From Asaia bogorensis (GTDB taxonomy: Bacteria; Pseudomonadota; Alphaproteobacteria; Acetobacterales; Acetobacteraceae), in assembly GCA_945873675.1 (NCBI GenBank), contig CAMCEP010000056.1, positions 1-12,393 of the forward strand: 12,393 bases of DNA, in the 5' to 3' direction. The notes beneath the pieces are model-generated. The model searched no databases. It saw only the letters and a list, made by a program, of their open reading frames with translations, and was not told the DNA's origin. Position numbers and translations under genes: made by a program. Positions 5,953 to 12,393 of this stretch are shown one piece after another; position 1 is the stretch's first letter, and each line of letters begins with the position of its first letter.

Positions 5953-6108
5953 TCAGACCAGGAAAATCGCCATCAGCACCAGCACCAGCACGGTCGCACC
6001 GGTGGACCAGGTGACAAAGCGCGTGAAGCCTTCCCAGCCGCCACGGCGATCCGCGAGGATATCGGCGGAGGTCACTTCGACGAAATCATAATGTTCTTTC
6101 TCAGCCAT
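5953..6108 (-). CDS. aa3-type cytochrome c oxidase subunit IV (small)
   Basis: This 51-residue protein starts MAEKEHYDF, continues with RRGGWEGFTRFVTW and ends in one hydrophobic helix, ATVLVLVLMAIFLV. Length and layout fit the alphaproteobacterial COX4_pro_2 family: a short charged N terminus with an aromatic/glycine motif, then a single transmembrane helix. This subunit packs onto the core of aa3-type terminal oxidases in the inner membrane. ATG at 6108 is preceded by GGGGAA at good spacing. It lies 27 bases after the purN stop on the same strand and just ahead of a strong terminator, so it is the last gene of the purine operon. The main oxidase genes are not in the window. Family assignment is from sequence pattern and is fairly firm for such a short protein. 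Confidence 0.82.
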   Translation of the reverse strand: MAEKEHYDFVEVTSADILADRRGGWEGFTRFVTWSTGATVLVLVLMAIFLV

Positions 6109-6135
6109 GGCTTTCCCCAAATCTCGGCGTTTGGA

Positions 6136-6810
6136 CTATGGTGTAGAAAGCAAAGCGGCGCGGGGCAAGGGGTTCAGCAGCGAATCCAGCGCATATTCCG
6201 CCCCCGTGATCTCCGCGCGGTCTGCTGCCAGCCGCACATGCCCCGCCGCCAGCCAGGAAAGGGCGGCGGGATAAAGCTTATGCTCTGCCACCAGCACCCG
6301 CGCGGCCAGGCTTGCTTCGGTATCATTGGGCAGAACCGGCACAGCGGCCTGGGCGATAATGGGTCCTTCATCTACACCCGCGGTAACCAAATGCACGGTG
6401 CAGCCATGCAGGCGGACGCCTGCCGCCAAGGCGCGGGCATGGGTATCGAGCCCCGGAAAGGACGGCAGCAGGGACGGGTGGATATTGATCAGGCGGCCTT
6501 CCCAACGACGCACGAAATCAGCCGTCAGCACGCGCATGAAGCCGGCCAAGGCGATAATCTCCACGCCATGGCGGGCCAATTCCGCTTCCAAGGCGGCTTC
6601 AAAGGCGGCGCGATCCCCCTTGAAGGCGCGGCTTTCCACCACTGCGGTTGGCACCCCCCGCGCCGCCGCCACGCCAAGCCCCGCCGCATTGGCGCGGTTG
6701 GACAGCACCAGCACGGGTTCCGCAGGGTAATCCGGCCCGGCAGATTCCAGGATCGCGGCCATATTGGACCCGCGACCCGAAATCAGCAGGGCAAGCCGCG
6801 CGCGTTTCAT
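6136..6810 (-). CDS. purN: Phosphoribosylglycinamide formyltransferase PurN
   Basis: This 224-residue cytosolic enzyme transfers the formyl group of 10-formyl-tetrahydrofolate to GAR, the third step of de novo purine synthesis. The phosphate-binding loop is SGRGSN (11-16). Catalytic residues are N109 and H111 in INIHPSLLPSFPG, and D147 in DEGPII. The conserved GCTVHLVTAGVD strand leads into D147. A reading frame extends 55 codons further upstream, but that part is antisense or out of frame with purM. ATG at 6810 overlaps the purM stop as ATGA and gives the family's N terminus, MKRARLALLISGRGSN. Coupled translation with purM is likely. Confidence 0.95.
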   Translation of the reverse strand: MKRARLALLISGRGSNMAAILESAGPDYPAEPVLVLSNRANAAGLGVAAARGVPTAVVESRAFKGDRAAFEAALEAELARHGVEIIALAGFMRVLTADFVRRWEGRLINIHPSLLPSFPGLDTHARALAAGVRLHGCTVHLVTAGVDEGPIIAQAAVPVLPNDTEASLAARVLVAEHKLYPAALSWLAAGHVRLAADRAEITGAEYALDSLLNPLPRAALLSTP

Positions 6811-7883
6811 CCGCGCGGCCAGGTGCTCGGCAGGTTTTCGATCCGAATACCCGCCGGCCCGCTGGAGGCTTCCAGATGACCGATGCGGAAGGGCGCTTCC
6901 CCGGCTTCTGTCAGCATGCGCGTGGCTGCCTCCGCGCCATCCGCCGGCACCGCCAGCACCATGCCAAGGCCGCAATTGAAAACGCGCAGCATTTCATCGG
7001 CGCTGACATTCCCAACCTCGGCCAGAAAGGCGAAAACCGGCGGCACGGGCCAGCTTCCCGCTTGCAGCACCGCGGTCAGGCCCGCAGGCAACACGCGCGG
7101 CAGATTGCCAGGCAGGCCGCCGCCGGTGATATGCGCTGCCGCATGCAACAAACCCGCGCGATGCAAAGCAAGCAGCGGCTTCACATAAATGCGCGTTGGC
7201 GCCAGCAAGGCCGCGCCCAGGGTCTGCCCAGGGGCGAAGGGCGCGGCATCAGCCAGTGTCAGCCCGCCTGCGGCCAGTATCCGCCGCACCAGGGAAAAAC
7301 CGTTGGAATGAACGCCCGAAGACCCAAGCCCAATCAGCACATCCCCGGCCACAATACCCGCCGGCAAAAGCTGGCCACGTTCAGCGGCCCCCACGGAAAA
7401 CCCGGCCAGATCATAATCATCCGCGGCATACATCCCCGGCATCTCGGCGGTTTCACCGCCAACCAGGGCGCAGCCTGCCTGGCGGCAGCCTTCCGCAATG
7501 CCACTGATCACAGCACGGGCCTGGTCCAGCTGGAGCTTTCCGGTCGCGAAATAATCCAGGAAAAACAGTGGCTCAGCGCCCTGCACCACCAGATCATTCA
7601 CACACATGGCAACCAGATCTATGCCGACCGTATCGTGAATGCCTGCCTCAATCGCAACGCGCAGCTTGGTGCCTACACCATCCGTGGAAGAAACCAGCAC
7701 AGGGTCCGTGAAACCGGCCGCCTTGGGGTCAAACAGGGCGCCGAAGCCGCCCAAGCCGCCCATCACACCGCGGCGATTGGTTGCGCGCGCCAGGGGCTTG
7801 ATGGCTTCCACCAGGGCGTCGCCAGCCTCAATATCCACGCCCGCATCGCGGTAGGTGAGGCTCTGGGGGTTTGAACTGGTCAG
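6807..7883 (-). CDS. purM: Phosphoribosylformylglycinamidine cyclo-ligase PurM
   Basis: This 358-residue enzyme makes AIR from FGAM and ATP, the fifth purine step. Motifs in order are YRDAGVDIEAG (11-21), VMGGLGGFGALF (40-51), STDGVGTKL (66-74), GIDLVAMCVNDL (87-98), GAEPLFFLDYFATGK (102-116), LVGGETAEMPGMY (140-152), GLGSSGVHSNGFSLVR (185-200) and FNCGLGM near the C terminus. No ATG, GTG or TTG lies in frame between the conserved start and position 7991. I propose CTG at 7883, which has a perfect GGAGG five bases upstream and yields the family's usual short leader before YRDAG. An ATG at 7991 would add 36 residues but would overlap the divergent gene and pass through the likely promoter. The stop overlaps purN. 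Confidence 0.93.
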   Translation of the reverse strand: MTSSNPQSLTYRDAGVDIEAGDALVEAIKPLARATNRRGVMGGLGGFGALFDPKAAGFTDPVLVSSTDGVGTKLRVAIEAGIHDTVGIDLVAMCVNDLVVQGAEPLFFLDYFATGKLQLDQARAVISGIAEGCRQAGCALVGGETAEMPGMYAADDYDLAGFSVGAAERGQLLPAGIVAGDVLIGLGSSGVHSNGFSLVRRILAAGGLTLADAAPFAPGQTLGAALLAPTRIYVKPLLALHRAGLLHAAAHITGGGLPGNLPRVLPAGLTAVLQAGSWPVPPVFAFLAEVGNVSADEMLRVFNCGLGMVLAVPADGAEAATRMLTEAGEAPFRIGHLEASSGPAGIRIENLPSTWPRG

Positions 7884-7888
7884 GGCGG

Positions 7889-7893
7889 CCTCC
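7889..7893 (-). promoter_or_regulatory. Shine-Dalgarno site fixing a CTG start for purM
   Basis: The minus-strand sequence GGAGG ends five bases before the CTG codon at 7883-7881. It is among the strongest ribosome sites in the window and is the main reason to accept a rare CTG start over an ATG 108 bases further out. Confidence 0.6.
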
Positions 7894-7910
7894 GATTTGA
7901 TAGACTGACT

Positions 7911-7929
7911 TTCCGGTATAGCGCCGGAA
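7911..7929. promoter_or_regulatory. Inverted repeat in the purM / DUF2066 divergent region
   Basis: TTCCGG (7911-7916) and CCGGAA (7924-7929) form a perfect six-base inverted repeat with a seven-base spacer. The spacer and its left edge hold TATACC on the minus strand (7920-7915), a plausible -10 box about 31 bases upstream of the purM CTG codon. I see no good -35 box on that strand. Its position, overlapping a possible -10 and between two divergent starts, fits an operator, but a transcript hairpin or chance is also possible. Confidence 0.4.
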
Positions 7930-7949
7930 TGGGCGAAGGGAAGGCTTGG

Positions 7950-8651
7950 ATGTTGATTAGCTGCTGCCGGTGGAAGGCCGGAAGGGTCCATGTAATTCTG
8001 GCTTTCGCAAGCTGCTGGCTGGTGCTGGCCGCCCAAGCGCAAATTGCCGATATGGGCGCGCTGACCCAGCGCGGCGTAGCGGCGCAAGCGACTGCGGAAA
8101 ATGGCGTGGTCGCGCAGGAACGCGCCTTTGCTGCCGGGCGCCGCGCCGCCTGGGATCGCATTCAGGGCATGGTCGATACAACGCGTCAGCCGACCGATGC
8201 CGAACTTGATCGCATGGTACGGTCCATTGTGATCGAACAGGAAACCACCGGCCCGCAGCGCTATAGCGGGCGGCTCACGATCCAATTCGATGCCGAGGCT
8301 GTACAAAGTTTCGCCGAAGGTGGCCAAGTGCGCGCGGCGACGCTGCCTTCCGGAACAGTTCCAGAAGCGCCGACCAGTGTCACGCCGGCAACACCCGTAT
8401 TGGCGTCTTTGGAAGCCACGGCGCGTTACGGTTCGCTCAATGAATGGCTGGAAATCAGGAGGCGTCTGGTTGCCGCGGGGGCCAAGCTTGATGTGCTGGC
8501 GATCACCACGGATCGCGCATATCTGAACCTTGGACTACGTGTGCCCGTTGGGGCTGCGCCGGAAACCTTCGGTCAGCATGGCTTGCAGCTTGCACCCGGT
8601 ACCGGCGTGCAAAATGATCAATGGCGGCTTGGCCTTGCCGGACGGTCCTGA
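7950..8651 (+). CDS. DUF2066-like exported protein
   Basis: This 233-residue protein has an N-terminal signal-like segment: basic residues (RWKAGR), a hydrophobic core (about 13-28) and a likely AQA cleavage site near residue 30. The mature part shows features I associate with DUF2066: a helix of type AFAAGRRAAWDRI, then PTDAELDRMVRSIVIEQE, then RYSGRLTIQFDAEAV. The C-terminal half (ATARYGSLNEWLEIRRRL onward) repeats a strand-helix pattern. The function of the family is unknown. ATG at 7950 is preferred because GAAGGGAAGG lies just upstream; the ATG at 7929 has no ribosome site. It is the first gene of the rightward operon and overlaps the next gene by 38 bases. Family assignment is moderate. 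Confidence 0.7.
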   Translation: MLISCCRWKAGRVHVILAFASCWLVLAAQAQIADMGALTQRGVAAQATAENGVVAQERAFAAGRRAAWDRIQGMVDTTRQPTDAELDRMVRSIVIEQETTGPQRYSGRLTIQFDAEAVQSFAEGGQVRAATLPSGTVPEAPTSVTPATPVLASLEATARYGSLNEWLEIRRRLVAAGAKLDVLAITTDRAYLNLGLRVPVGAAPETFGQHGLQLAPGTGVQNDQWRLGLAGRS

Positions 8652-9240
8652 TCTTCGCCAATTGCCGCATGCCCCGCCAGGTTTGGCGGGGGCAGGGCTT
8701 TTCACCCTGCCCAATCTGATCACGCTCGCGCGGCTTTGCGCCGTGCCGGCGGCGATTTGGCTGATGTTGCAACATCGGCTTGATCTTGCCTTTCTGGTCT
8801 TCATTGGTGCGGGTATTTCCGATGCGCTGGATGGCTGGATTGCGCGCGCCTGGAATGCGCGGTCCCAGCTTGGCGCCGTGCTTGATCCCATCGCGGACAA
8901 AGCTTTGCTGGTTTCGGTTTATGTGACGCTGGCGGCGATTGGCGTTTTGCCGGATTGGCTTGCAATTCTGGTGGTGTTTCGCGATTTGCTGATTGTGGGC
9001 GGAGTCTTGGTGCTTTGGGCGGTTGGCCTGCCGCCGCGCATAAAACCGATTTTCATTTCCAAGGCGAATACGGCGGTGCAGATTCTGCTGGCAGCGCTGG
9101 TGCTGCTGCTGGCAGGTTTCGGCTTCAGCGCGCCCATATTGCTGGAGGTGATGATCTGGCTTGTGGCGGCGACAACCTTCGCCTCAGGCGCCGCATATGT
9201 TGTGCAGGCGGCGCGGCGCACCGCCGGCTGGAATGCATGA
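8614..9240 (+). CDS. CDP-alcohol phosphatidyltransferase family protein
   Basis: This 208-residue integral membrane enzyme transfers a phosphatidyl group from a CDP-lipid to an alcohol. The complete signature D-x2-DG-x2-AR-x8-G-x3-D-x3-D is present: D70, D73, G74, A77, R78, G87, D91 and D95, in SDALDGWIAR and LGAVLDPIADK. It is preceded by the typical LFTLPNLITLARL segment (29-41). Several further hydrophobic helices follow. Substrate could be glycerol-3-phosphate (PgsA) or phosphatidylglycerol (cardiolipin synthase type); the sequence does not decide. ATG at 8614 is the last ATG before the conserved region but has no clear ribosome site and lies inside the previous gene, so downstream TTG codons (8629 or 8635) are alternatives. 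The stop overlaps the next ATG as ATGA. Confidence 0.88.
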   Translation: MINGGLALPDGPDLRQLPHAPPGLAGAGLFTLPNLITLARLCAVPAAIWLMLQHRLDLAFLVFIGAGISDALDGWIARAWNARSQLGAVLDPIADKALLVSVYVTLAAIGVLPDWLAILVVFRDLLIVGGVLVLWAVGLPPRIKPIFISKANTAVQILLAALVLLLAGFGFSAPILLEVMIWLVAATTFASGAAYVVQAARRTAGWNA

Positions 9241-10376
9241 CAGATCAGCGCCCACCCGTGGCCGCACGGCCGACCAACACGCCACCTTCGGCACCGCGCA
9301 CTGCCACGCGCGGGCAACGTTGGGGCCTGTTTCTTGGTTTTGGTATCGCGCTGCTTTTCTGTCTTTGGTTGTTCCAGGGTATTCTGACGCCCTTCGTGCT
9401 GGCCGCGACCATTGCGTATTTTCTTGACCCCTTAGCCACACGCTTGGCGCGGCTTGGCCTGCCGCGTGGCATTGGTGCCTTTCTGCTGATAACGCTGCTT
9501 GCCGCTATTACGCTGGTGGCACTGCTGCTGCTTTATCCGCTGATCCTGGCGCAGCTTGGCGTACTGGTGCAGCGCCTGCCAGCCTATGTCGCTGGGGTTG
9601 GTCAGGCCTTACGTGATGTGTTGACCAAGCTGGAAGAAGCGCTGGGCCCAGACATGCTGGATCAGCGCTTGCGTGAATTAGCGATCAACCAGGCGGCGTC
9701 CATGCTATCCTGGCTGGGCGGCGCGGCCACACGGCTGATTGGCGGCGGCTTTGCGCTATTCAGCGTTTTCACCTTTGTGGTGGTGACACCGGTTGTCGCG
9801 TTTTATCTGCTGCGCGATTGGCCCGCCATGCTGACGCGCATTGAAAGCTGGCTGCCGCGGCGCAGTGCAAATGTATTCCGGCAAATCGCGCGCGATACGG
9901 ACCGCGTTCTTTCCGCCTGGCTGCGCGGGCAATTGTTGTGTTGCCTCGGGCTTGGCATTTTCTATGCCTTCGCGCTGCATTTGGCGGGGCTGGAGCTTGG
10001 CATCACCATCGGGATCATGTCGGGCTTCCTGACCTTCATTCCTTATGTCGGTTCCATGACGGGTTTCGCGACCGCCGTGCTACTTGCCATCGGGCAATTC
10101 GGATCCTGGCAGGAAGTGCTGGTGATTGTGGCGATTTTCGTGATCGGCCAAGGGATCGAAGGCTACATCATCTATCCCTATCTGCTCGGCAATCGGGTGG
10201 AACTGCACGCGGTTTGGGTGATCTTTGCCCTTTTTGCCGGCGGGGTCGCTTTTGGTTTTCTGGGTGTGCTGCTGGCGGTGCCCATGGCGGCGGCGATTGG
10301 CGTGGTCACGCGCTATTGGCTGCGCCGCTATCTGGAAAGCCCGCTTTATCTTGACCCGCCGCGGACCGGACAATGA
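9237..10376 (+). CDS. AI-2E / PerM-family membrane transporter
   Basis: This 379-residue inner-membrane protein has about eight hydrophobic segments: two or three near the N terminus (about 30-105), an amphipathic central region, then a helix-rich C-terminal half. Family hallmarks are TPVVAFYLLRDW, LTFIPYVGSMTGF (about 264-276), and IEGYIIYPYLLGNRVELH (about 307-324) followed by a long GGVAFGFLGVLLAVP segment. Members move diverse small molecules or ions; the autoinducer-2 name comes from one member and should not be read as function here. The start forms an ATGA overlap with the phosphatidyltransferase stop, and the stop forms another with hdaA. The open frame runs upstream of 9237, but that part is out of frame with the real preceding gene. 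Confidence 0.88.
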   Translation: MTDQRPPVAARPTNTPPSAPRTATRGQRWGLFLGFGIALLFCLWLFQGILTPFVLAATIAYFLDPLATRLARLGLPRGIGAFLLITLLAAITLVALLLLYPLILAQLGVLVQRLPAYVAGVGQALRDVLTKLEEALGPDMLDQRLRELAINQAASMLSWLGGAATRLIGGGFALFSVFTFVVVTPVVAFYLLRDWPAMLTRIESWLPRRSANVFRQIARDTDRVLSAWLRGQLLCCLGLGIFYAFALHLAGLELGITIGIMSGFLTFIPYVGSMTGFATAVLLAIGQFGSWQEVLVIVAIFVIGQGIEGYIIYPYLLGNRVELHAVWVIFALFAGGVAFGFLGVLLAVPMAAAIGVVTRYWLRRYLESPLYLDPPRTGQ

Positions 10377-11098
10377 TGCGCCAATTGGCCCTTCCGCTGC
10401 CCATCGCGGCTTCCTTTGACGCGCGCGATGTGATTGCCGATGCCAGCAATGCAGCCGCGCAAAGCTGGCTGGCAAAGCCTGAGGCCTGGCCGCTCGGCAG
10501 GCTCGCGCTATTCGGCGAAGCGGGCTTGGGCAAGACGCACCTGGCGCGCGCCGCTGCCGCACGTTTTGGCTGGCGCTGGCTGGATGGCATGGGCTTGCGC
10601 GGCCTGCCGCCCCCCGCGCCCCAGGGCAATGTCATTGATGATGCGGATTGCGTGGCGGATGAGGCCGCGCTTTTGCACCTGATCAATCTTTGCGCTGAAC
10701 GAGGCGAGAGCCTGCTGCTGATCGGGCGTGAGGCGCCAGCGCGTTGGCCAGTGCGCCTGCCTGATCTGGCCAGCCGTTTGCGCGCCACACAGGCGGTGGG
10801 CATCGGTCCGGCATCGGATGCGCTGCTCTGCGCCCTGCTCAGCAAATTCTTCGCCGATCGGCAATTGCGCGTGGAGGCCGATGTGCAGGCCTGGCTGCTC
10901 ACGCGCTTGCCGCGCGATGCGGCAAGCCTTGCTGAAGCCGTGGCGCGGCTGGATCGCGCGGCACTTGGGATGGGGGGGCGCATCACGCGCCCATTGGCGC
11001 GGCTGGCCCTTGATGGCTGGCTGGCAGAACAGGGCATTTGTGAAGTTTCTGAGACTGAGCGGCGCCCGCCCTCGCCTTCCCTGACCCCTCTGCTATAA
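10373..11098 (+). CDS. hdaA: DnaA-related regulatory inactivator HdaA
   Basis: This 241-residue DnaA-like AAA+ protein lacks the DNA-binding domain IV of DnaA. Near the N terminus QLALPL (4-9) matches the sliding-clamp-binding motif of Hda proteins. Walker A is GEAGLGKT (48-55), the Walker B region is VIDDAD (87-92), and the sensor/arginine segment is LPDLASRL (129-136). In this family, Hda bound to the DNA-loaded clamp stimulates DnaA-ATP hydrolysis and so limits re-initiation of replication. The gene starts within an ATGA overlap with the transporter stop and ends nine bases before ppk1. A G7 run at 10972-10978 is a place where assembly errors would frameshift the gene. A shorter DnaA-like paralogue of other function is the main alternative. 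Confidence 0.87.
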   Translation: MMRQLALPLPIAASFDARDVIADASNAAAQSWLAKPEAWPLGRLALFGEAGLGKTHLARAAAARFGWRWLDGMGLRGLPPPAPQGNVIDDADCVADEAALLHLINLCAERGESLLLIGREAPARWPVRLPDLASRLRATQAVGIGPASDALLCALLSKFFADRQLRVEADVQAWLLTRLPRDAASLAEAVARLDRAALGMGGRITRPLARLALDGWLAEQGICEVSETERRPPSPSLTPLL

Positions 11099-11101
11099 AA
11101 T
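11091..11101 (+). promoter_or_regulatory. Possible extended -10 promoter just before ppk1
   Basis: TGCTATAAAAT matches the extended -10 pattern (TG-N-TATAAT-like) at the very end of hdaA. No reasonable -35 lies 16-18 bases upstream (about 11071-11077 is GC-rich), which extended -10 promoters can tolerate. A start about seven bases after the box would fall within two bases of the ppk1 ATG at 11108, giving a leaderless message. This fits the absence of a clear ribosome site there, but the motif also overlaps the hdaA stop codon and may be chance. Confidence 0.3.
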
Positions 11102-11107
11102 CAAGTC

Positions 11108-12393
11108 ATGAGCGACATCATGCCCGATATCGGAGCCTTCCCGCTGGCGGAAAGCCCAGCGCGTTTCAGCAATCGGGAGCTTTCGTGGCTCGCCTTCAAT
11201 CAGCGTGTGCTGGAAGAAGCGGGCAATGCGCGCCACCCGCTGCTGGAAAGGCTGCGCTATGTTGCGATTTCGGCAAACAACTTAGATGAATTCTATTCCG
11301 TGCGCGTGGCGGGCCTGGTGGGGCAGGATCGCGCCAGCGTGGTCTCGCCATCCCCCGATGGGCTGACGCCAGCGCAACAGCTTGCCGCCATTCATGAACG
11401 CGCACGCGCGCTGATTGATGGCCAGCAGGAATCATGGCGGGACTTGCGCGCCAGGCTGCGCGAAGCACATCTGATGCTGGTGGATCGGCCAGATTTGACC
11501 GAGGCCGATAAGGAATGGCTGGGCGAATGGTTCATGGACCGGGTCTTCCCGGTGCTGACCCCCCTTGCCGTTGACCCCGCCCATCCCTTCCCCTTCATCG
11601 CCAATCTTGCACTTTGCATGGTTTTCAAGCTGGTGCGCGAAGAAGATGGCGGCACCATGCGGGCACTTCTGCCATTGCCGCCACAGGTGGAGCGCTTCAT
11701 CCGCCTGCCATCGCGCCGCGGTGCGGGTTCGATCCGCTTCGTGTTGCTGGAAGATGTGATCCTGCTGTTCCTGGATCGGCTTTTCCCCGGCTTCATCATG
11801 GCGGAAAGTGGGCTGTTTCGCCTGATCCGTGACACGGATGTGGAATTCGAAGAAGAAGCCGAAGACCTTGTCCGTTCCTATGAAAGCGCCTTGAAGCGCC
11901 GCCGGCGCGGGCGCGCCATTCGACTTTCCATCACCGCCAATACGCCCCCCGATATCCTGGATTTTGTCGCCGAGGAATTGGATGCGCCGCGGTCAGAAGT
12001 GTTCGTGGTGGATGGCTTGCTTGGGCTTTCTGATCTGACGCAATTAATCGTGGATGACCGGCCCGATCTGCTGTTCACACCCTATACGCCGCGCTTTCCC
12101 GAACGCATCCTGGATTTCGGCGGCGATTGCTTCGCCGCCATCCGCGCCAAGGATATTGTGGTGCATCACCCCTACGAAAGCTTCGATGTGGTGGTGCAAT
12201 TCCTCAGGCAAGCGGCGCGTGATCCGAATGTGATCGCGATCAAGCAGACGCTTTATCGCACCACGCGCGACAGCCCGATTGCCAAGGCGCTGATTGAAGC
12301 CGCCGAGGCCGGCAAAAGCGTGACTGGCATCGTCGAATTGAAGGCGCGTTTTGATGAGGAGCGCAACATCGCGCTTGCCCGCGAATTGGAAGC
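11108..12393 (+). CDS. ppk1: Polyphosphate kinase Ppk1 (3' end cut by window)
   Basis: This is the first 428 complete codons of a protein usually near 700 residues. It reversibly polymerises the gamma phosphate of ATP into polyphosphate. The N domain shows RFSNRELSWLAFNQRVLEEA (19-38) and ISANNLDEFYSVRV (54-67), the latter holding the asparagine of the ATP pocket. DPAHPFPFI marks the next conserved block. R384 in IKQTLYRT and R414 in LKARFDEE are spaced 30 residues apart, as are the magnesium-binding arginines R375 and R405 known in E. coli Ppk. The autophosphorylated histidine (E. coli H435) would fall near residue 444, beyond the window. No ribosome site is clear before ATG 11108, so expression is by read-through from hdaA or as a leaderless message. 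No stop codon occurs in frame up to the window end. Confidence 0.95.
   Translation, partial: MSDIMPDIGAFPLAESPARFSNRELSWLAFNQRVLEEAGNARHPLLERLRYVAISANNLDEFYSVRVAGLVGQDRASVVSPSPDGLTPAQQLAAIHERARALIDGQQESWRDLRARLREAHLMLVDRPDLTEADKEWLGEWFMDRVFPVLTPLAVDPAHPFPFIANLALCMVFKLVREEDGGTMRALLPLPPQVERFIRLPSRRGAGSIRFVLLEDVILLFLDRLFPGFIMAESGLFRLIRDTDVEFEEEAEDLVRSYESALKRRRRGRAIRLSITANTPPDILDFVAEELDAPRSEVFVVDGLLGLSDLTQLIVDDRPDLLFTPYTPRFPERILDFGGDCFAAIRAKDIVVHHPYESFDVVVQFLRQAARDPNVIAIKQTLYRTTRDSPIAKALIEAAEAGKSVTGIVELKARFDEERNIALARELE

Noticed and set aside
5929..6879. 316-residue plus-strand frame
   Set aside because: Antisense to purN and the oxidase subunit gene; histidine/glutamine-rich translation typical of a GC-rich shadow frame.
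6648..7874. 408-residue plus-strand frame
   Set aside because: Antisense to purM, whose motifs are unambiguous; the translation has no recognisable domain.
7897..7922. Plus-strand promoter TTGATA / TATAGC for the DUF2066 gene
   Set aside because: The spacer is only 14 bases, too short for a sigma70 promoter.
7884..7991. N-terminal extension of PurM from ATG at 7991
   Set aside because: It would cross the divergent gene's start, the inverted repeat and the likely -10, and adds 36 residues not expected in PurM; CTG 7883 has a much better ribosome site.
9237..10376. Quorum-sensing (autoinducer-2) system
   Set aside because: The AI-2E family name is historical; no luxS, lsr or receptor gene is present and the family transports varied substrates.

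Overview
The window looks like a chromosomal segment of a GC-rich alphaproteobacterium, most likely Rhodospirillales and perhaps Acetobacteraceae. The evidence is an alphaproteobacterial-type small aa3 oxidase subunit IV, an HdaA-type replication regulator carrying a sliding-clamp motif, an MJ0042 zinc-ribbon protein divergent from ftsEX, and dense ATGA-coupled operons. The genus cannot be fixed from sequence alone. Nearly everything is core gene content. The only accessory-looking gene is the RTX protein at the left edge.

Layout. (1) Bases 76-2205 (+) encode an all-repeat RTX calcium-binding protein with a possible promoter just upstream and two internal segmental duplications. (2) Bases 2290-3001 (-) hold two small genes, an MJ0042 zinc-ribbon membrane protein followed by a one-domain cupin. 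They converge on the RTX gene, with a long imperfect hairpin between. (3) Bases 3081-5893 (+) are a tightly overlapping operon: ftsE, ftsX, a DUF218/YdcF-like envelope protein and a plsC-family acyltransferase. (4) Bases 5903-7883 (-) are the purine operon purM-purN, followed by a 51-residue aa3-type cytochrome c oxidase subunit IV gene and a strong intrinsic terminator. (5) Bases 7950-12393 (+) are a second overlapping operon: a DUF2066-like secreted protein, a CDP-alcohol phosphatidyltransferase, an AI-2E/PerM-family membrane protein, hdaA and ppk1. The last gene is cut by the window end.

How the genes fit together. The ftsEX operon combines divisome ABC-complex control of wall hydrolysis with envelope and phospholipid functions. 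The purM operon supplies de novo purine steps 3 and 5 and appends a respiratory subunit. The rightward operon links phospholipid head-group synthesis, a membrane permease, inactivation of DnaA-ATP and polyphosphate synthesis, joined by start/stop overlaps. The divergent purM/DUF2066 region carries a perfect inverted repeat that could be an operator, and purM appears to start at CTG behind a strong Shine-Dalgarno sequence.

I found no RNA genes, insertion sequences, prophage genes or CRISPR array, and nothing I can defend as a wholly new system. The points most worth checking are the RTX duplications, the palindrome inside that gene, the purM start with its upstream inverted repeat, and a possible leaderless internal promoter for ppk1. 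No stretch over 300 bases is without a gene.
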